From: Dongia mobilis
Lineage (GTDB): Bacteria; Pseudomonadota; Alphaproteobacteria; Dongiales; Dongiaceae
Assembly: GCF_004363235.1 (NCBI RefSeq)
Contig: NZ_SNYW01000012.1
Coordinates: 131,501 to 195,500 of the forward strand
Length of the DNA: 64,000 nucleotides
Direction of reading: 5' to 3'
The translations under genes were made by a program, and so were the position numbers. Shown here one piece after another: positions 17,306 through 26,696 of the stretch. Under the pieces are notes generated by a model, which was not told where the DNA came from, searched no databases, and saw nothing but the letters and a program-made list of their open reading frames with translations. The stretch's first letter is position 1. Each line of letters starts with the position of its first letter.

Positions 17306-18187
17306 ATGCAGACCGCCCCCCTCTCCGACAAGATCGTCCACGCTTTTGACGGCATGTCCCGGCAGTTGCAGGTCGCCGCGCGCTATCTCCTTGAGCATCC
17401 GCGCGAGGTCGCCCTTCTGTCGATGCGCGAACAGGCGCGCCAGGCCGACATCCAGCCCGCCACCATGACGCGACTGGCAAAACATCTGGGCTTCGAGGGG
17501 TATGACGATATCCGCCAGCTTTATGCCGATGCCATGCGACAGGACGGCCTCGGCTTTGCCGGACGCGTTGGACAGCAGGCCAAGAGCCAGAAGCTGAAGG
17601 GCGACCAGGTTCTCGCCGCCGACATGCTTCGTGCTGTCGGCACCCATATCGCCGCACTGGCGCAGCCGGCGATGCTGGGCGATCTCGCCGAAGCAGCCCG
17701 CTATCTCGAACGCGCGCGGCGCATCCACTGCCTCGGCCTGCGCTCAAGCCATTCCGCGGCGTGGCATCTGCATTACATCCTCTCTATTACGGGCAAGCAC
17801 TCCATCATGCTCGACGCCATGGGCGGGATCGGCGCCGATGCGCTGGGCAGTGCCAGCCGCGATGACGTGCTGGTCGCCGTCAGCGTGATGCCCTATACGC
17901 GCCAGACCGTCGACATTACCGAATACGCCCGCGCCTGCGGCGTCCCGGTCATCGCCATCACCGACAGCCCGGTGGCGCCGCTGGCCCAGAGCGCCGCCGT
18001 GGCGCTGATCGTTCCGACCGACAGCCCCTCCTTCCTCCACACCATGTCGCCGGCCTTCGTGGTGGCGGAGATCCTGGGCGCACTCGTGGCCGGGCGGAAC
18101 GGCAAGGCGGCCGGCGAGGCGCTGGCCCGGGTGGACCGGCAATCGGCCGCGCTCAATACCCATCTCAAGAGCCGCGGCAGGCGCTGA
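17306..18187 (+). CDS. MurR/RpiR-family transcriptional regulator
   Basis: 293 aa. The N-terminal RpiR helix-turn-helix (about 1-80) has the typical SDKIVHAFDGMSRQLQVAAR, then MREQARQADIQPATMTRLAKHLGF. The SIS sugar-isomerase domain (about 125-265) shows AARYLERARRIHCLGLRSSH, DVLVAVSVMPYTRQTV and VPVIAITDSPVAPLA. RpiR proteins usually sense a sugar phosphate, but many sit in amino-acid clusters. The start has GGAGGG about 6 nt upstream. Its stop overlaps the start of the aminotransferase gene (TGATG). It probably controls both this operon and the divergent BKACE gene. Confidence 0.93.
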   Translation: MQTAPLSDKIVHAFDGMSRQLQVAARYLLEHPREVALLSMREQARQADIQPATMTRLAKHLGFEGYDDIRQLYADAMRQDGLGFAGRVGQQAKSQKLKGDQVLAADMLRAVGTHIAALAQPAMLGDLAEAARYLERARRIHCLGLRSSHSAAWHLHYILSITGKHSIMLDAMGGIGADALGSASRDDVLVAVSVMPYTRQTVDITEYARACGVPVIAITDSPVAPLAQSAAVALIVPTDSPSFLHTMSPAFVVAEILGALVAGRNGKAAGEALARVDRQSAALNTHLKSRGRR

Positions 18188-19539
18188 TGACCCGGCTGCT
18201 ACACCGCGCCATTCGCGGAACCATGCCCGTCGCTATCGGTGGCGCGGGGATAACCCTCAACGATGCCGACGGCAAATCCTATATCGACGCCTCCGGCGGG
18301 GCTGCCGTCTCCTGCCTCGGCCACGGCCATCCGGACGTGATTGCCGCGCTGCATCGCCAGGCCGACAGGCTGGCCTATGCCCATACCGGATTCTTCACCA
18401 GCGAACCGGCCGAGGCGTTGGCCGAGCGGCTGATCGAGGATGCGCCCCCAGGGATCAGCCATGTCTATCTGGTTTCCGGCGGCTCGGAAGCGGTCGAGGC
18501 GGCGCTCAAGATGGCGCGGCAATATTTCGTCGAAAAGGGCGAGCCGCAGCGGCGCCACATCATCGCCCGCCGGCAGAGTTACCACGGCAACACCCTGGGG
18601 GCGCTGGCGGCGGGCGGCAACGAACTGCGCCGCGCCCAGTTCAAGCCGCTGCTGATCGAAACCCATCACATCGATCCCTGCTACGCCTATCGCCTGCAGA
18701 AACCCGGCGAGAGCGACCAAGCCTATGCCGCGCGCGCAGCACAGCAGCTTGAAGACAAGATCATCGAGTTGGGGCCGGACCAGGTCATCGCCTTCGTCGC
18801 CGAGACCGTGGTGGGCGCGACGGCGGGCGCCGTGCCGCCGGTCGCCGATTATCTGGCGCGGATCCGCAGCATCTGCGACCGCTACGGCATCCTGCTGATC
18901 CTCGACGAGGTGATGTGCGGCATGGGCCGCACCGGCACGCTCCACGCCTGCACGCAGGATGGCGTCGCCCCGGACCTCATGACCCTCGCCAAGGGTCTCG
19001 GTGCGGGCTATCAGCCGATCGGCGCCGTTCTTCTGTCGCAGCACATCTTCGACGCCTTTGCCGGCGGATCCGGCTTCTTCCAGCACGGTCACACCTATAT
19101 GGGCCATCCGATGGCCGCCGCCGCTGCCCTGGCGGTACAGGACGTCATCCGCCGCGATAACCTGCTCGCCAATGTCGCTGCCATAGGCGCGGAACTCGAC
19201 CGCCGCCTGCAGGAGCGCTTCGCCGATCATCGGCATGTCGGCGACATCCGCGGCCGCGGCCTTTTTCGCGGTCTCGAACTGGTCGCCGACCGGGCGACGA
19301 AACAGACCTTCAACCCGGCGCTGAAACTCCATGCCCGCGTCAAGCAGGCAGCCATGGCGCATGGTCTGATGGTCTATGCGATGGGCGGCACGATCGACGG
19401 CCGCCATGGCGACCATGTCCTGCTCGCGCCGCCCTTCATCGTCACCCGTGCCGATATCGAGGTCATCGTCGAACGGCTCGGCGCCGCCATCGATGACGCC
19501 ATCGCCAGCATCCCTGCCCCGGCCGGGGTGCACGGATAG
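18187..19539 (+). CDS. Class III PLP-dependent aminotransferase
   Basis: 450 aa, fold type I, omega-amino-acid/beta-alanine:pyruvate type. Visible are [67 protein letters not shown] (the Asp that holds PLP nitrogen) and [20 protein letters not shown] with the Schiff-base lysine. The preferred amino donor cannot be read off. Position between RpiR and GlnHPQ and opposite BKACE suggests it deaminates a compound whose keto form is then cleaved (inference). Translation is coupled to the regulator gene. Confidence 0.92.
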   Translation: MTRLLHRAIRGTMPVAIGGAGITLNDADGKSYIDASGGAAVSCLGHGHPDVIAALHRQADRLAYAHTGFFTSEPAEALAERLIEDAPPGISHVYLVSGGSEAVEAALKMARQYFVEKGEPQRRHIIARRQSYHGNTLGALAAGGNELRRAQFKPLLIETHHIDPCYAYRLQKPGESDQAYAARAAQQLEDKIIELGPDQVIAFVAETVVGATAGAVPPVADYLARIRSICDRYGILLILDEVMCGMGRTGTLHACTQDGVAPDLMTLAKGLGAGYQPIGAVLLSQHIFDAFAGGSGFFQHGHTYMGHPMAAAAALAVQDVIRRDNLLANVAAIGAELDRRLQERFADHRHVGDIRGRGLFRGLELVADRATKQTFNPALKLHARVKQAAMAHGLMVYAMGGTIDGRHGDHVLLAPPFIVTRADIEVIVERLGAAIDDAIASIPAPAGVHG

Positions 19540-19583
19540 AAGGACTTTCACAACGACCGCCACACCAGGACAGGGAGAGAATC

Positions 19584-20324
19584 ATGAAACGCACCAGCCT
19601 TCTCGTCGCCGCCTTCGCCGCCGCCATCGCCATCGCCCAGCCATCCCAGGCCGAAGACCTCATCGTCGCCACCGACACCGCTTTCGTGCCGTTCGAGTTC
19701 AAGGAGGGTGACAAATACGTCGGCTTTGACATCGATATGTGGGACGCCATCGCCCAGGAGATCGGCGTGACCTACACGCTGCAGCCGATGGATTTCAACG
19801 GCATCATTCCGGCCCTGCAGACCAAGCAGGTCGATGTTGCGCTGGCCGGCATTACCATCAAGGAAGAGCGCCAGAAGGTGATCGACTTTTCCGACGGCTA
19901 TTATGACAGCGGCTTCCTGCTGATGGTCCCGGCCGACAGTTCGATCAAGGGCGCCGAGGATCTGAAGGGCAAGATCCTGGCGGTCAAGACCGGCACCTCG
20001 GCGACCGATTACGCCAAGGAGCACTTCACCGAAACCGAGTTGCGGCAGTTCCCCAATATCGACAACGCCTATCTCGAGCTGCAGACCGGGCGCGTCGACG
20101 CGGCGATGCACGACACACCCAACGTGCTCTATTACATCGCCACCGCCGGCGGCGGAAAGGTCAAGGCGGTGGGCGAGCAGATGATGGCGCACCAATACGG
20201 CATCGGCTTCCCGAAGGGCAGCGAGTTGGTTGCCAAGGTCAATGCCGCCCTCGCCAACATGAAGAAGGACGGCCGCTACAACGAGATCTACAAGAAGTGG
20301 TTCGGCGCCGAACCGCAGAGCTGA
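19584..20324 (+). CDS. glnH: GlnH-like amino-acid ABC transporter substrate-binding protein
   Basis: Periplasmic binding protein, 246 aa, with a signal peptide (about residues 1-23, ending SQA). The mature part follows E. coli GlnH closely: [97 protein letters not shown]. Glutamine is therefore the first guess, though the catabolic neighbours leave room for a related ligand. It is followed by a 12-bp hairpin and then the permease gene. Confidence 0.9.
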   Translation: MKRTSLLVAAFAAAIAIAQPSQAEDLIVATDTAFVPFEFKEGDKYVGFDIDMWDAIAQEIGVTYTLQPMDFNGIIPALQTKQVDVALAGITIKEERQKVIDFSDGYYDSGFLLMVPADSSIKGAEDLKGKILAVKTGTSATDYAKEHFTETELRQFPNIDNAYLELQTGRVDAAMHDTPNVLYYIATAGGGKVKAVGEQMMAHQYGIGFPKGSELVAKVNAALANMKKDGRYNEIYKKWFGAEPQS

Positions 20325-20335
20325 TCACCCGCGTC

Positions 20336-20362
20336 AGGCGCGCCGGCATCGCCGGCGCGCCT
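20336..20362 (+). repeat. Perfect 12-bp hairpin between glnH and glnP
   Basis: AGGCGCGCCGGC, loop ATC, GCCGGCGCGCCT, with no T-tract. A stable stem directly after a binding-protein gene usually protects the upstream mRNA from 3' decay and so raises binding protein over membrane subunits. Confidence 0.75.
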
Positions 20363-20385
20363 CACACCTCACCAGGATGGTCGCC

Positions 20386-21042
20386 ATGGAATTCGACTGG
20401 TCCGTTATCGTCGATGCCACCCCCGCATTGCTCGGCGGCGCTCGCCTCACGGTTCTGATCACGCTGGTCGGCCTCGCCGGCGGCCTTGCGGTCGGCTTCG
20501 TCGCCGGCCTGATGCGGGCCTATGGCGGTCGCTTCCTGAGCGCCCTCGCCTTTACCTATATCGAGCTCATCCGCGGCACGCCGATCGTCGTCCAGGTGAT
20601 GTTCATCTACTTCGCCCTGCCGGTGCTGGCCGATATCCGCGTCAATCCGATGACCGCCGCCATGACGGCCATCATCGTCAATGCCGGCGCCTATATCGCC
20701 GAAATCGTGCGCGGCTCGTTCCTCTCGGTCCACAAGGGCCTGAAGGAGGCCGGGCTGGCAATGGGCCTGCCGATGTGGAAGGTGCTGCTCTATATCATCG
20801 GCCCGGTGGCGTTCCGGCGCATGATTCCGCCGCTCGGCAACCAGTTCATCGTCAGTCTGAAGGACACCTCGCTGTTCATCGTCATCGGCGTCGGCGAATT
20901 GACGCGCCAGGGCCAGGAGATCATGGCGGCGAATTTCCGAGCGGTCGAGATCTGGACGGCGGTTGCCATTCTCTATCTGCTGATGACCGGCACCCTGACC
21001 CTGATCCTGCGGATCACCGAGAAGAGGATGCGGATGCTATGA
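20386..21042 (+). CDS. glnP: Glutamine-type ABC transporter permease
   Basis: 218 aa from ATG 20386, which has AGGA at good spacing; ATG 20377 would add three codons. Five or so membrane helices are present, with the HisMQ-type N-terminal block ([40 protein letters not shown]) and the EAA loop [20 protein letters not shown] that contacts the ATPase. It overlaps glnQ by 4 nt (ATGA). Confidence 0.93.
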   Translation: MEFDWSVIVDATPALLGGARLTVLITLVGLAGGLAVGFVAGLMRAYGGRFLSALAFTYIELIRGTPIVVQVMFIYFALPVLADIRVNPMTAAMTAIIVNAGAYIAEIVRGSFLSVHKGLKEAGLAMGLPMWKVLLYIIGPVAFRRMIPPLGNQFIVSLKDTSLFIVIGVGELTRQGQEIMAANFRAVEIWTAVAILYLLMTGTLTLILRITEKRMRML

Positions 21043-21767
21043 GCCTCGTCAAACTCTCGAAAGTGACCAAGACCTTCGGCACCGTCGTCGTGCTGCAGGA
21101 AGTCGATCTCAGCATCGAGGCCGGCGAGGTGGTGGTGCTGGTCGGCCCGTCGGGGTCGGGGAAGTCGACCCTGCTGCGCTGCATCAACGCGCTGGAGCCG
21201 ATCAATGGTGGGGACCTCATCGTCGACAATATCAGCGTCCGTGCCGGCCGCTCGCAGATACGCGCCATCCGCCAGGAAGCCGGCATGGTCTTCCAGCAGT
21301 TCAACCTGTTTCCCCAGATGACCGCGTTGCAGAACGTCGCTTTCGGACCACGGCATGTCCGGGGTGCTGGCAAGGCCGAGGCGCTTGCCCAGGCCCAGGC
21401 CCTGCTGGCCAAGGTCGGCCTGGCCGAGCGCGGGCATCACTATCCCAGCGAACTCTCGGGCGGCCAGCAGCAGCGCGTCGCCATTGCCCGGGCGCTCGCG
21501 GTCAAGCCCAAGCTGATGCTGTTCGACGAGCCGACCTCGGCGCTGGATCCCGAACTGCGGCACGAGGTGCTGCAGGTCATGAAATCGCTGGCCGAGGAGG
21601 GGATGACCATGATCGTGGTCACCCATGAAATGGCGTTTGCCCGTGAAGTCGGCACGCGGCTGATTTTCATGGAGGACGGCAAGATCTCCGTCGATGGCGA
21701 TCCGGCCAGCCTGCTCAGCAATCCCGACAACCAGCGGCTGCGCGAGTTCCTGCAACATGTCCACTAG
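21039..21767 (+). CDS. glnQ: Glutamine-type ABC transporter ATPase
   Basis: 242 aa. Walker [17 protein letters not shown]-loop [17 protein letters not shown], signature [16 protein letters not shown], Walker [15 protein letters not shown] and the switch histidine VVTHEMAFA are all intact. It is a polar amino-acid type ATPase without a C-terminal regulatory domain. Start overlaps the permease stop. The next gene begins 4 nt after its stop or, if ATG 21757 is used, overlaps it. Confidence 0.95.
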   Translation: MSLVKLSKVTKTFGTVVVLQEVDLSIEAGEVVVLVGPSGSGKSTLLRCINALEPINGGDLIVDNISVRAGRSQIRAIRQEAGMVFQQFNLFPQMTALQNVAFGPRHVRGAGKAEALAQAQALLAKVGLAERGHHYPSELSGGQQQRVAIARALAVKPKLMLFDEPTSALDPELRHEVLQVMKSLAEEGMTMIVVTHEMAFAREVGTRLIFMEDGKISVDGDPASLLSNPDNQRLREFLQHVH

Positions 21768-21771
21768 GGTC

Positions 21772-22821
21772 ATGCCGGACCTTGCGGCGCTCGACATCTC
21801 GGGCTCGCCCTATGAGGTCGGCCTGCAGCTTGGCCGCTTCGGCGCGCGGATCACCCACGACTATCTCCGCCATTCCCCGGCATGGCTCGGTGTCATGGCA
21901 CACCGTGCCGACCCGAAGCTCGAAGAGATGCGGAGGTTGACCCAAACCCGTTACGCGGCCTATTGGCAGGAACTCCAGGGACTGGCGGACGGCCTCGATC
22001 TTCCCTTTGACGACGTCTTTCTCTGGAACTGTCGCGGCGACATCTGGGCGCTGGCGCCGGACGGGTGCACGACCGTGCAGATTCCGGGCGACATTCCCGG
22101 CGCAGCGCACCTGATCGCGCATAACGAGGACGGCGATCCAGGTCTGCGGAGCCATTGCGCGATAGCACGGATCGCGCCCGGCGGCGGGGCTGGCTTCCGC
22201 AGCTTCATCTATCCCGCCTCGCTACCCGGGCATACCTTTGCTGTGACCGATCGGGGATTGGTCCAGACCGTCAACAATATCCGCGCCGGCGCCGGCGCTG
22301 CCGGTCTGCCGCGCATGGTGCTGGGGCGCGCCGTGCTCGATTGCCAGGATATCGATGACGCCATCGCGCTACTGAAGGCTGCACCGCGCGCGGGGGCCTT
22401 TCATTTCACGCTCGCGCAAGCGGGCGATCCGCGGATCTTGAGCATCGAGTTCACCCACAATCAATGCTCGGTCGCGGGTGTGACGGGCGCTGATTGCCAC
22501 GCCAACCACCTGGTGCATCCGCGGATGACCGGCGAAGCCCAGACGATCACCGCTTCTTCCCAAGCTCGTCAGCGGCGCGCGCGCGAGATGATTGCCAAAG
22601 CCAGCACCGGCCGGGAGGTTGACGCCCTCGCCATCCTTTGGGATCAGGCGAACTCCACCCTGCCGATCTATCGCGCACAGCCCGACGATCCGGATCAAGA
22701 AAATACGCTGGCGACGGCAGAGTTCGTGGTAGCCGAAGACGCCGTCGACTGCCGGATCCACGAACGCGACGGAAGCGCGCCCGTGATGACCTTCCGCGTA
22801 CCGGCCGCGGCGGCGGCCTAG
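21772..22821 (+). CDS. C45-type acyltransferase/amidase (isopenicillin-N-acyltransferase-like)
   Basis: 349 aa from ATG 21772; ATG 21757 is an alternative start. The family pattern is clear: ISGSPYEVGLQLGRF at the start, LPFDDVFLWNCRGD, APDGCTTV with Gly98-Cys99 as the likely self-cleavage site and nucleophile (Gly102-Cys103 in the Penicillium enzyme), LIAHNEDGD, and TDRGLVQTVNNI. Members hydrolyse or transfer acyl groups on amides such as penicillins or N-acyl dopamine and beta-alanine. As the last gene of the glnHPQ operon it may remove an acyl group from the imported compound (inference). Its stop codon overlaps that of the opposing SLC13 gene in the bases CTAG. Confidence 0.87.
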   Translation: MPDLAALDISGSPYEVGLQLGRFGARITHDYLRHSPAWLGVMAHRADPKLEEMRRLTQTRYAAYWQELQGLADGLDLPFDDVFLWNCRGDIWALAPDGCTTVQIPGDIPGAAHLIAHNEDGDPGLRSHCAIARIAPGGGAGFRSFIYPASLPGHTFAVTDRGLVQTVNNIRAGAGAAGLPRMVLGRAVLDCQDIDDAIALLKAAPRAGAFHFTLAQAGDPRILSIEFTHNQCSVAGVTGADCHANHLVHPRMTGEAQTITASSQARQRRAREMIAKASTGREVDALAILWDQANSTLPIYRAQPDDPDQENTLATAEFVVAEDAVDCRIHERDGSAPVMTFRVPAAAAA

Positions 22822-24623
22822 AGCGGCCAGACCAGCAGCAGCATCGGCAGGGCTACCGCCACCACGATCACCTCCAGCGGCAGGCCGAGTTTCCAGTAGT
22901 CGCCGAAGCGAAAACCGCCGGGGCCAAGGATGAGTGTGTTGTTCTGGTGGCCGATTGGTGTCAGGAACGCGCAGGAGGCACCCACCGCAACCGCCATCAG
23001 GAAGGGGTCCGCGCTGGCGCCCATCGAGTTTGCCGTCCCGATCGCGATCGGGCACATCACCGCCGCCGTCGCCGCATTGTTCATGAAATCGGACAGCGTC
23101 ATGGTGACGACCAGGATGAGGCCGAGCGCGACAATGGCATGCCCCCGTGCCACGCCGTCCAGCAGCAGGCGCGCGATAAGGTCGGCCGTCCCGGTGGTCG
23201 CCATTGCCTCGGCCACGGGGATGAGGGCGCCGAGCAGCACGATCACGGGCCAATCGACGGCGTCATAGACGCGGCGCGGCGATACGGTCCGGAAAGCCAT
23301 GCTGGCGAGCACGCCGCCGGCAAACGAGATTGCCGCCGGCAATAAGCCGACGGCCGCGCTGCCGACCGAGGCCAGCATGATCGCAGCCGCGATGAAGGCC
23401 TGGCGGCTGTCGGGTAGTCGCAGCGATCGTTCGGCCAGGGGAACGCCGCCGCATTGCGCGGCAAAATCGGCAATCGCGTCCGGCGTTCCCTGCATCAGCA
23501 GCACGTCGCCGGGCTGGATCGGCATTGTCCGCAAGCGCGCAATCGAGCGCTGGCCCTGGCGCGAGATAGCAAGAAGGTTGATGCCATAGGTCGAACGCAA
23601 CCGGATGTCGCTGGCGGAACGGCCGGCCAGAACCGAATTCGGCAGCACAGCAATTTCCCGCAGCAGAATGTCCTCGGGCAGTGCCGCGGCTTCTGCTGCC
23701 CCTTCGGCCTTCTCCGTCTCGCCCTTCTGGTCGGTGACGGCCTCTTCCAGGGTGAGGTTGAGTGTGGACAGGACCGCTGCCAGCGCCTTGGGTTCGGCCT
23801 CGATGATGAGAATGTCCCCGGCCTGCACCTTGCGCGCCGGGTTGGGGGCTGTCACGCGAAACTCCCGCCGCACCAGGCCGACGATCTGGGCGTCGGCTTC
23901 GTCGAGCACCCGCTCGATTTCGCGCAGGGTCATGCCGACGGCCTTTGCCTTGTCGGAGACCCGCGCCTCGGTGAGGTAGGCGCCGGTGTCAAATTCCTCC
24001 GCGCCGGCACCCTTGCGTGCCGGCACCAGTCGCCAGCCGACCAGCGCCACGAAGCCGAGGCCGGCCGCCGCCACGGCCAGGCCGACCGGGGTGAAATCGA
24101 ACATCGAGAAAGACGCATTGCCGAGGCCGCTGCGGAAGCTGGACACGATGAGGTTTGGCGGGGTTCCGATCAGTGTCGTCATGCCGCCGAGGATGGAGCC
24201 GAAGGCCAGCGGCATCAGCACCTTGCCGGGCGGCAGGTTCTGGCGTGCCGCCATCTGCAACGCCACAGGCATCAGCAGGGCTAGCGCCCCGACATTGTTC
24301 ATGAAGGCGGAAAGAATGGCGGCGAGGCCGGTCACTGCGGCAATGGCCAGGGTCGGTCCGGCCGCTTCCGGCAGGACCCGCTCGGTCAGTATGTCGATGA
24401 CGCCGGATGCCTGCAGGCCGTGACTGAGCACCAGGACACAAGCCACCGTGATGACCGCGGGATGCGCGAAACCGGCAAATGCATCCGCGGCCGGCACAAC
24501 GCCGGCGACGACGCCGGCGAGCAACGCGGCAAGCGCCACCATGTCATGCCGCCAGCGACCCCACAGGAACATGGCGGCAGCGGCGGCCAGGATGGCAAGG
24601 ATGAAAACCTGATCTTCCGTCAT
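22818..24623 (-). CDS. SLC13-family permease with two RCK-C (TrkA-C) domains
   Basis: 601 aa. N-terminal membrane half with FMNNVGALALLMPVALQMA and FGSILGGMTTLIGTPPNLIV (family helix-turn signature), two cytosolic TrkA-C domains (about residues 190-400: EIERVLDEADAQIVGLVRRE, ILLREIAVLPNSVLAGRSAS), and a second membrane half ending FMNNAATAAVMCPIAIGTAN and LTPIGHQNNTLILGPGGF. Relatives take up sulfate or dicarboxylates; the ligand is unknown. Start ATG 24623 (MTEDQVFIL) precedes the first helix. It is convergent with the C45 gene and divergent from DUF1330. Confidence 0.92.
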   Translation of the reverse strand: MTEDQVFILAILAAAAAMFLWGRWRHDMVALAALLAGVVAGVVPAADAFAGFAHPAVITVACVLVLSHGLQASGVIDILTERVLPEAAGPTLAIAAVTGLAAILSAFMNNVGALALLMPVALQMAARQNLPPGKVLMPLAFGSILGGMTTLIGTPPNLIVSSFRSGLGNASFSMFDFTPVGLAVAAAGLGFVALVGWRLVPARKGAGAEEFDTGAYLTEARVSDKAKAVGMTLREIERVLDEADAQIVGLVRREFRVTAPNPARKVQAGDILIIEAEPKALAAVLSTLNLTLEEAVTDQKGETEKAEGAAEAAALPEDILLREIAVLPNSVLAGRSASDIRLRSTYGINLLAISRQGQRSIARLRTMPIQPGDVLLMQGTPDAIADFAAQCGGVPLAERSLRLPDSRQAFIAAAIMLASVGSAAVGLLPAAISFAGGVLASMAFRTVSPRRVYDAVDWPVIVLLGALIPVAEAMATTGTADLIARLLLDGVARGHAIVALGLILVVTMTLSDFMNNAATAAVMCPIAIGTANSMGASADPFLMAVAVGASCAFLTPIGHQNNTLILGPGGFRFGDYWKLGLPLEVIVVAVALPMLLLVWPL

Positions 24624-24742
24624 GATTCCGCAGTTTCTGAAGTCGAAAAAGATTGCCGCGCCGGCCTGCGGCCGTTCCACGGCCGGGTCATCTTCGTGCT
24701 AGGGTCGCTTGTTGCCGCGATATCAGCATGGGAGCCGGAAGG

Positions 24743-25033
24743 ATGAAAGCCTATTGCATCGTCTATGAAAACATTGACGACCCGGAGATGTTCCAAACCT
24801 ATCGCGCACAGGTGATGCCGACGATCGAGGCCCATGGCGGCCGGTTTCTGGTTCGGGGCGGGGCCTTCACGGTACTGGAGGGCGAAATGCCGTACTCGCG
24901 CATCGCCGTGCTGGAGTTTCCGTCGCGCCAGGCAGCTGAAGATTGGTACCATTCGCCGGATTACCAGCGCATCCTGCCCTATCGCCTCAAGGCCGCCCGC
25001 TGCCAGTTCGTGGTGGCGGACGGGATCGGCTGA
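24743..25033 (+). CDS. DUF1330-family protein
   Basis: 96 aa, dimeric alpha-beta-barrel-like fold: MKAYCIVYENIDDPEMFQTY, GGRFLVRGG, RIAVLEFPSRQAAEDWYHSP and YRLKAARCQFVVADG. Function unknown for the family. The ATG at 24743 follows GGAG by 8 nt. It stands alone, divergent from the SLC13 gene and convergent with the phosphorylase gene. Confidence 0.88.
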   Translation: MKAYCIVYENIDDPEMFQTYRAQVMPTIEAHGGRFLVRGGAFTVLEGEMPYSRIAVLEFPSRQAAEDWYHSPDYQRILPYRLKAARCQFVVADGIG

Positions 25034-25075
25034 GGCAAGGCATCGATCCACCCACCGGATAGCAGCAGCAATCCC

Positions 25076-26569
25076 CTAGCGCGCCGGATTGAGTTGATAG
25101 CCGGAGCCGGCTGCCACCATACTGGTAGCGAAGCGGAAATCGGTCGGGTGCGCCGCATGGATGCGGTAGAGAGGTTCGCCCTTCTGCACCGGGTCGCCAA
25201 CCTTCCTGAAGAGGTCGATGCCGGCGCCCTTGTCGGTGGGCGCCCCGGCAATGCGGGCAAGCCGCGCCAAGCGATAGCAATCGATCGACGCCACGATGCC
25301 GTCGGCCTCGGCAGGGACGTCATGACGCAGGGGGCCCAGATCGGGTCTTGCCGGCGGCGATCCCTGGGCGGTCATGATCAACTCCATCTGGCGAGCCGCA
25401 GCGCCGCTCTCGAGCAGTTCGAGCGCACGCGCATGCCCCTTGCCGCCACGCAGCCCGGGATCGAAGTCGAGAATATGTCCGGCCAGCAGCAGGGCCCGGG
25501 CGCGCAGGTCCCGTGGCGCCAGCGGATCGTTTTCCAGCACCCGCATCACATCGCGCGCCTCCAGCATCGGGCCGATGCCATTGCCGACCGGCTGCGAGCC
25601 GTCGGTGATCTCGACCCGCACAACGAGGCCCAGCTGGTCGCCGACGAATTCGAACAGCTTGCGCAAGCGGATGGCGTCGGCATGGGTTCGCACCTTGGCC
25701 GTGGGTCCGGCGGGAATGTCGATCACCAGATGGCTCGACCCGGCGGAGAGCTTCTTCGACAGAATGGATGCCACCAATTGTTCGCGCGTATCGATGCCGA
25801 GCGGTCGTTCGACCGAGATCAGGATATCGTCGGCCGGTGCAAGATTCACATGGCCGCCCCACACGATGCAGCCATGGGTGGCGCGTACGATGTCGCGCAT
25901 CTCGTCGATGTCGATTTCGACCCTGGCCAGCACCTCCATCGTGTCGGCGGTGCCGGCCGGCGAGGTGATCGAGCGCGACGAGGTCTTCGGGATGGTGAGG
26001 CCGTGCGCCGCCACGATCGGCACCACGATCATCGAGGTGCGGTTGCCGGGAATGCCGCCGATGCAATGCTTGTCGACCACCAATTGATCCGGCCAGGTGA
26101 GCCGGCTGCCAACGGCGGCCATGGCCCGGGTCAGGCCCAGCACCTCGTCGGTGGTGAGGAAACTCGCCGAGGCGATGAGAAAGGCCGCGATTTCCATCTT
26201 GGAATAGCGGTTGGCGGCGATGTCGCGGATGATCGCCTCGAAATCCGCCGGCGACAATGTTTCGCCCAGGACCTTCGCGCGCACCGCCTCGCGGCTGGCC
26301 GGCGGCAACGCCTGTGCCACCTGTACGATCTCGCCTGCCGGCAGGCCGAGCTGGCGGAACCCGGATTCAGAGAGGCCCAGTTCGTCGGCGCCGAGCAGGC
26401 CGGCATCGTCGATGATGTTGAGCACGGCGAGGATGGAGCGGCCGTTCCTGGAGACCTCGATCTTGGCGAGGCCCTGGAACTTCTCCGCCCGATAGAGCGG
26501 GCAGTCGCGCGAGAGATAGGCGACGTTCTCGCGATAGGTATCGATCGCCATGGGTTTCAGTTTGAGCAC
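25076..26569 (-). CDS. Thymidine-phosphorylase-superfamily enzyme of the AMP phosphorylase type
   Basis: 497 aa, matching archaeal AMP phosphorylases in length (about 500) rather than bacterial DeoA/Pdp (about 440). It has the extra N-terminal domain (about 1-85), [20 protein letters not shown] (167-186) and the signature [18 protein letters not shown] (195-212). Archaeal enzymes release the base from NMPs by phosphorolysis to give ribose-1,5-bisphosphate. Bacterial members are usually just called thymidine phosphorylase, so NMP specificity here is inference. Start is GTG 26569 with GGAG upstream; ATG 26551 is possible. It diverges from phnN across an FNR-type box. Confidence 0.9.
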   Translation of the reverse strand: MLKLKPMAIDTYRENVAYLSRDCPLYRAEKFQGLAKIEVSRNGRSILAVLNIIDDAGLLGADELGLSESGFRQLGLPAGEIVQVAQALPPASREAVRAKVLGETLSPADFEAIIRDIAANRYSKMEIAAFLIASASFLTTDEVLGLTRAMAAVGSRLTWPDQLVVDKHCIGGIPGNRTSMIVVPIVAAHGLTIPKTSSRSITSPAGTADTMEVLARVEIDIDEMRDIVRATHGCIVWGGHVNLAPADDILISVERPLGIDTREQLVASILSKKLSAGSSHLVIDIPAGPTAKVRTHADAIRLRKLFEFVGDQLGLVVRVEITDGSQPVGNGIGPMLEARDVMRVLENDPLAPRDLRARALLLAGHILDFDPGLRGGKGHARALELLESGAAARQMELIMTAQGSPPARPDLGPLRHDVPAEADGIVASIDCYRLARLARIAGAPTDKGAGIDLFRKVGDPVQKGEPLYRIHAAHPTDFRFATSMVAAGSGYQLNPAR

Positions 26570-26629
26570 GCGCGCAAGTCTCCATCGCCGCTGACGGAAA
26601 TCATTTGCCAGACCTGCCCCTGATCATAC

Positions 26630-26643
26630 TTGATTCAAATCAA
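26630..26643. promoter_or_regulatory. FNR/FixK-type box between the phosphorylase and phnN genes
   Basis: TTGAT-TCAA-ATCAA, a perfect match to TTGAT-N4-ATCAA, with the symmetry extending one base each side (C and G). It lies in the 127-nt divergent intergenic region, centred 67.5 nt from the phosphorylase start and 60.5 nt from phnN. A TTATTC at 26665-26670 would put it near -41.5 for phnN. Confidence 0.8.
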
Positions 26644-26696
26644 GCAGGGACAGGGCGATCCCGGTTATTCGTTATATGCGGCGAGGACACGGGACC

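Noticed and set aside
25094-26623. 509-codon plus-strand open frame opposite the AMP-phosphorylase-type gene
   Set aside because: The minus strand carries the phosphorylase signatures; the plus-strand product is low-complexity Arg/His/Asp sequence.
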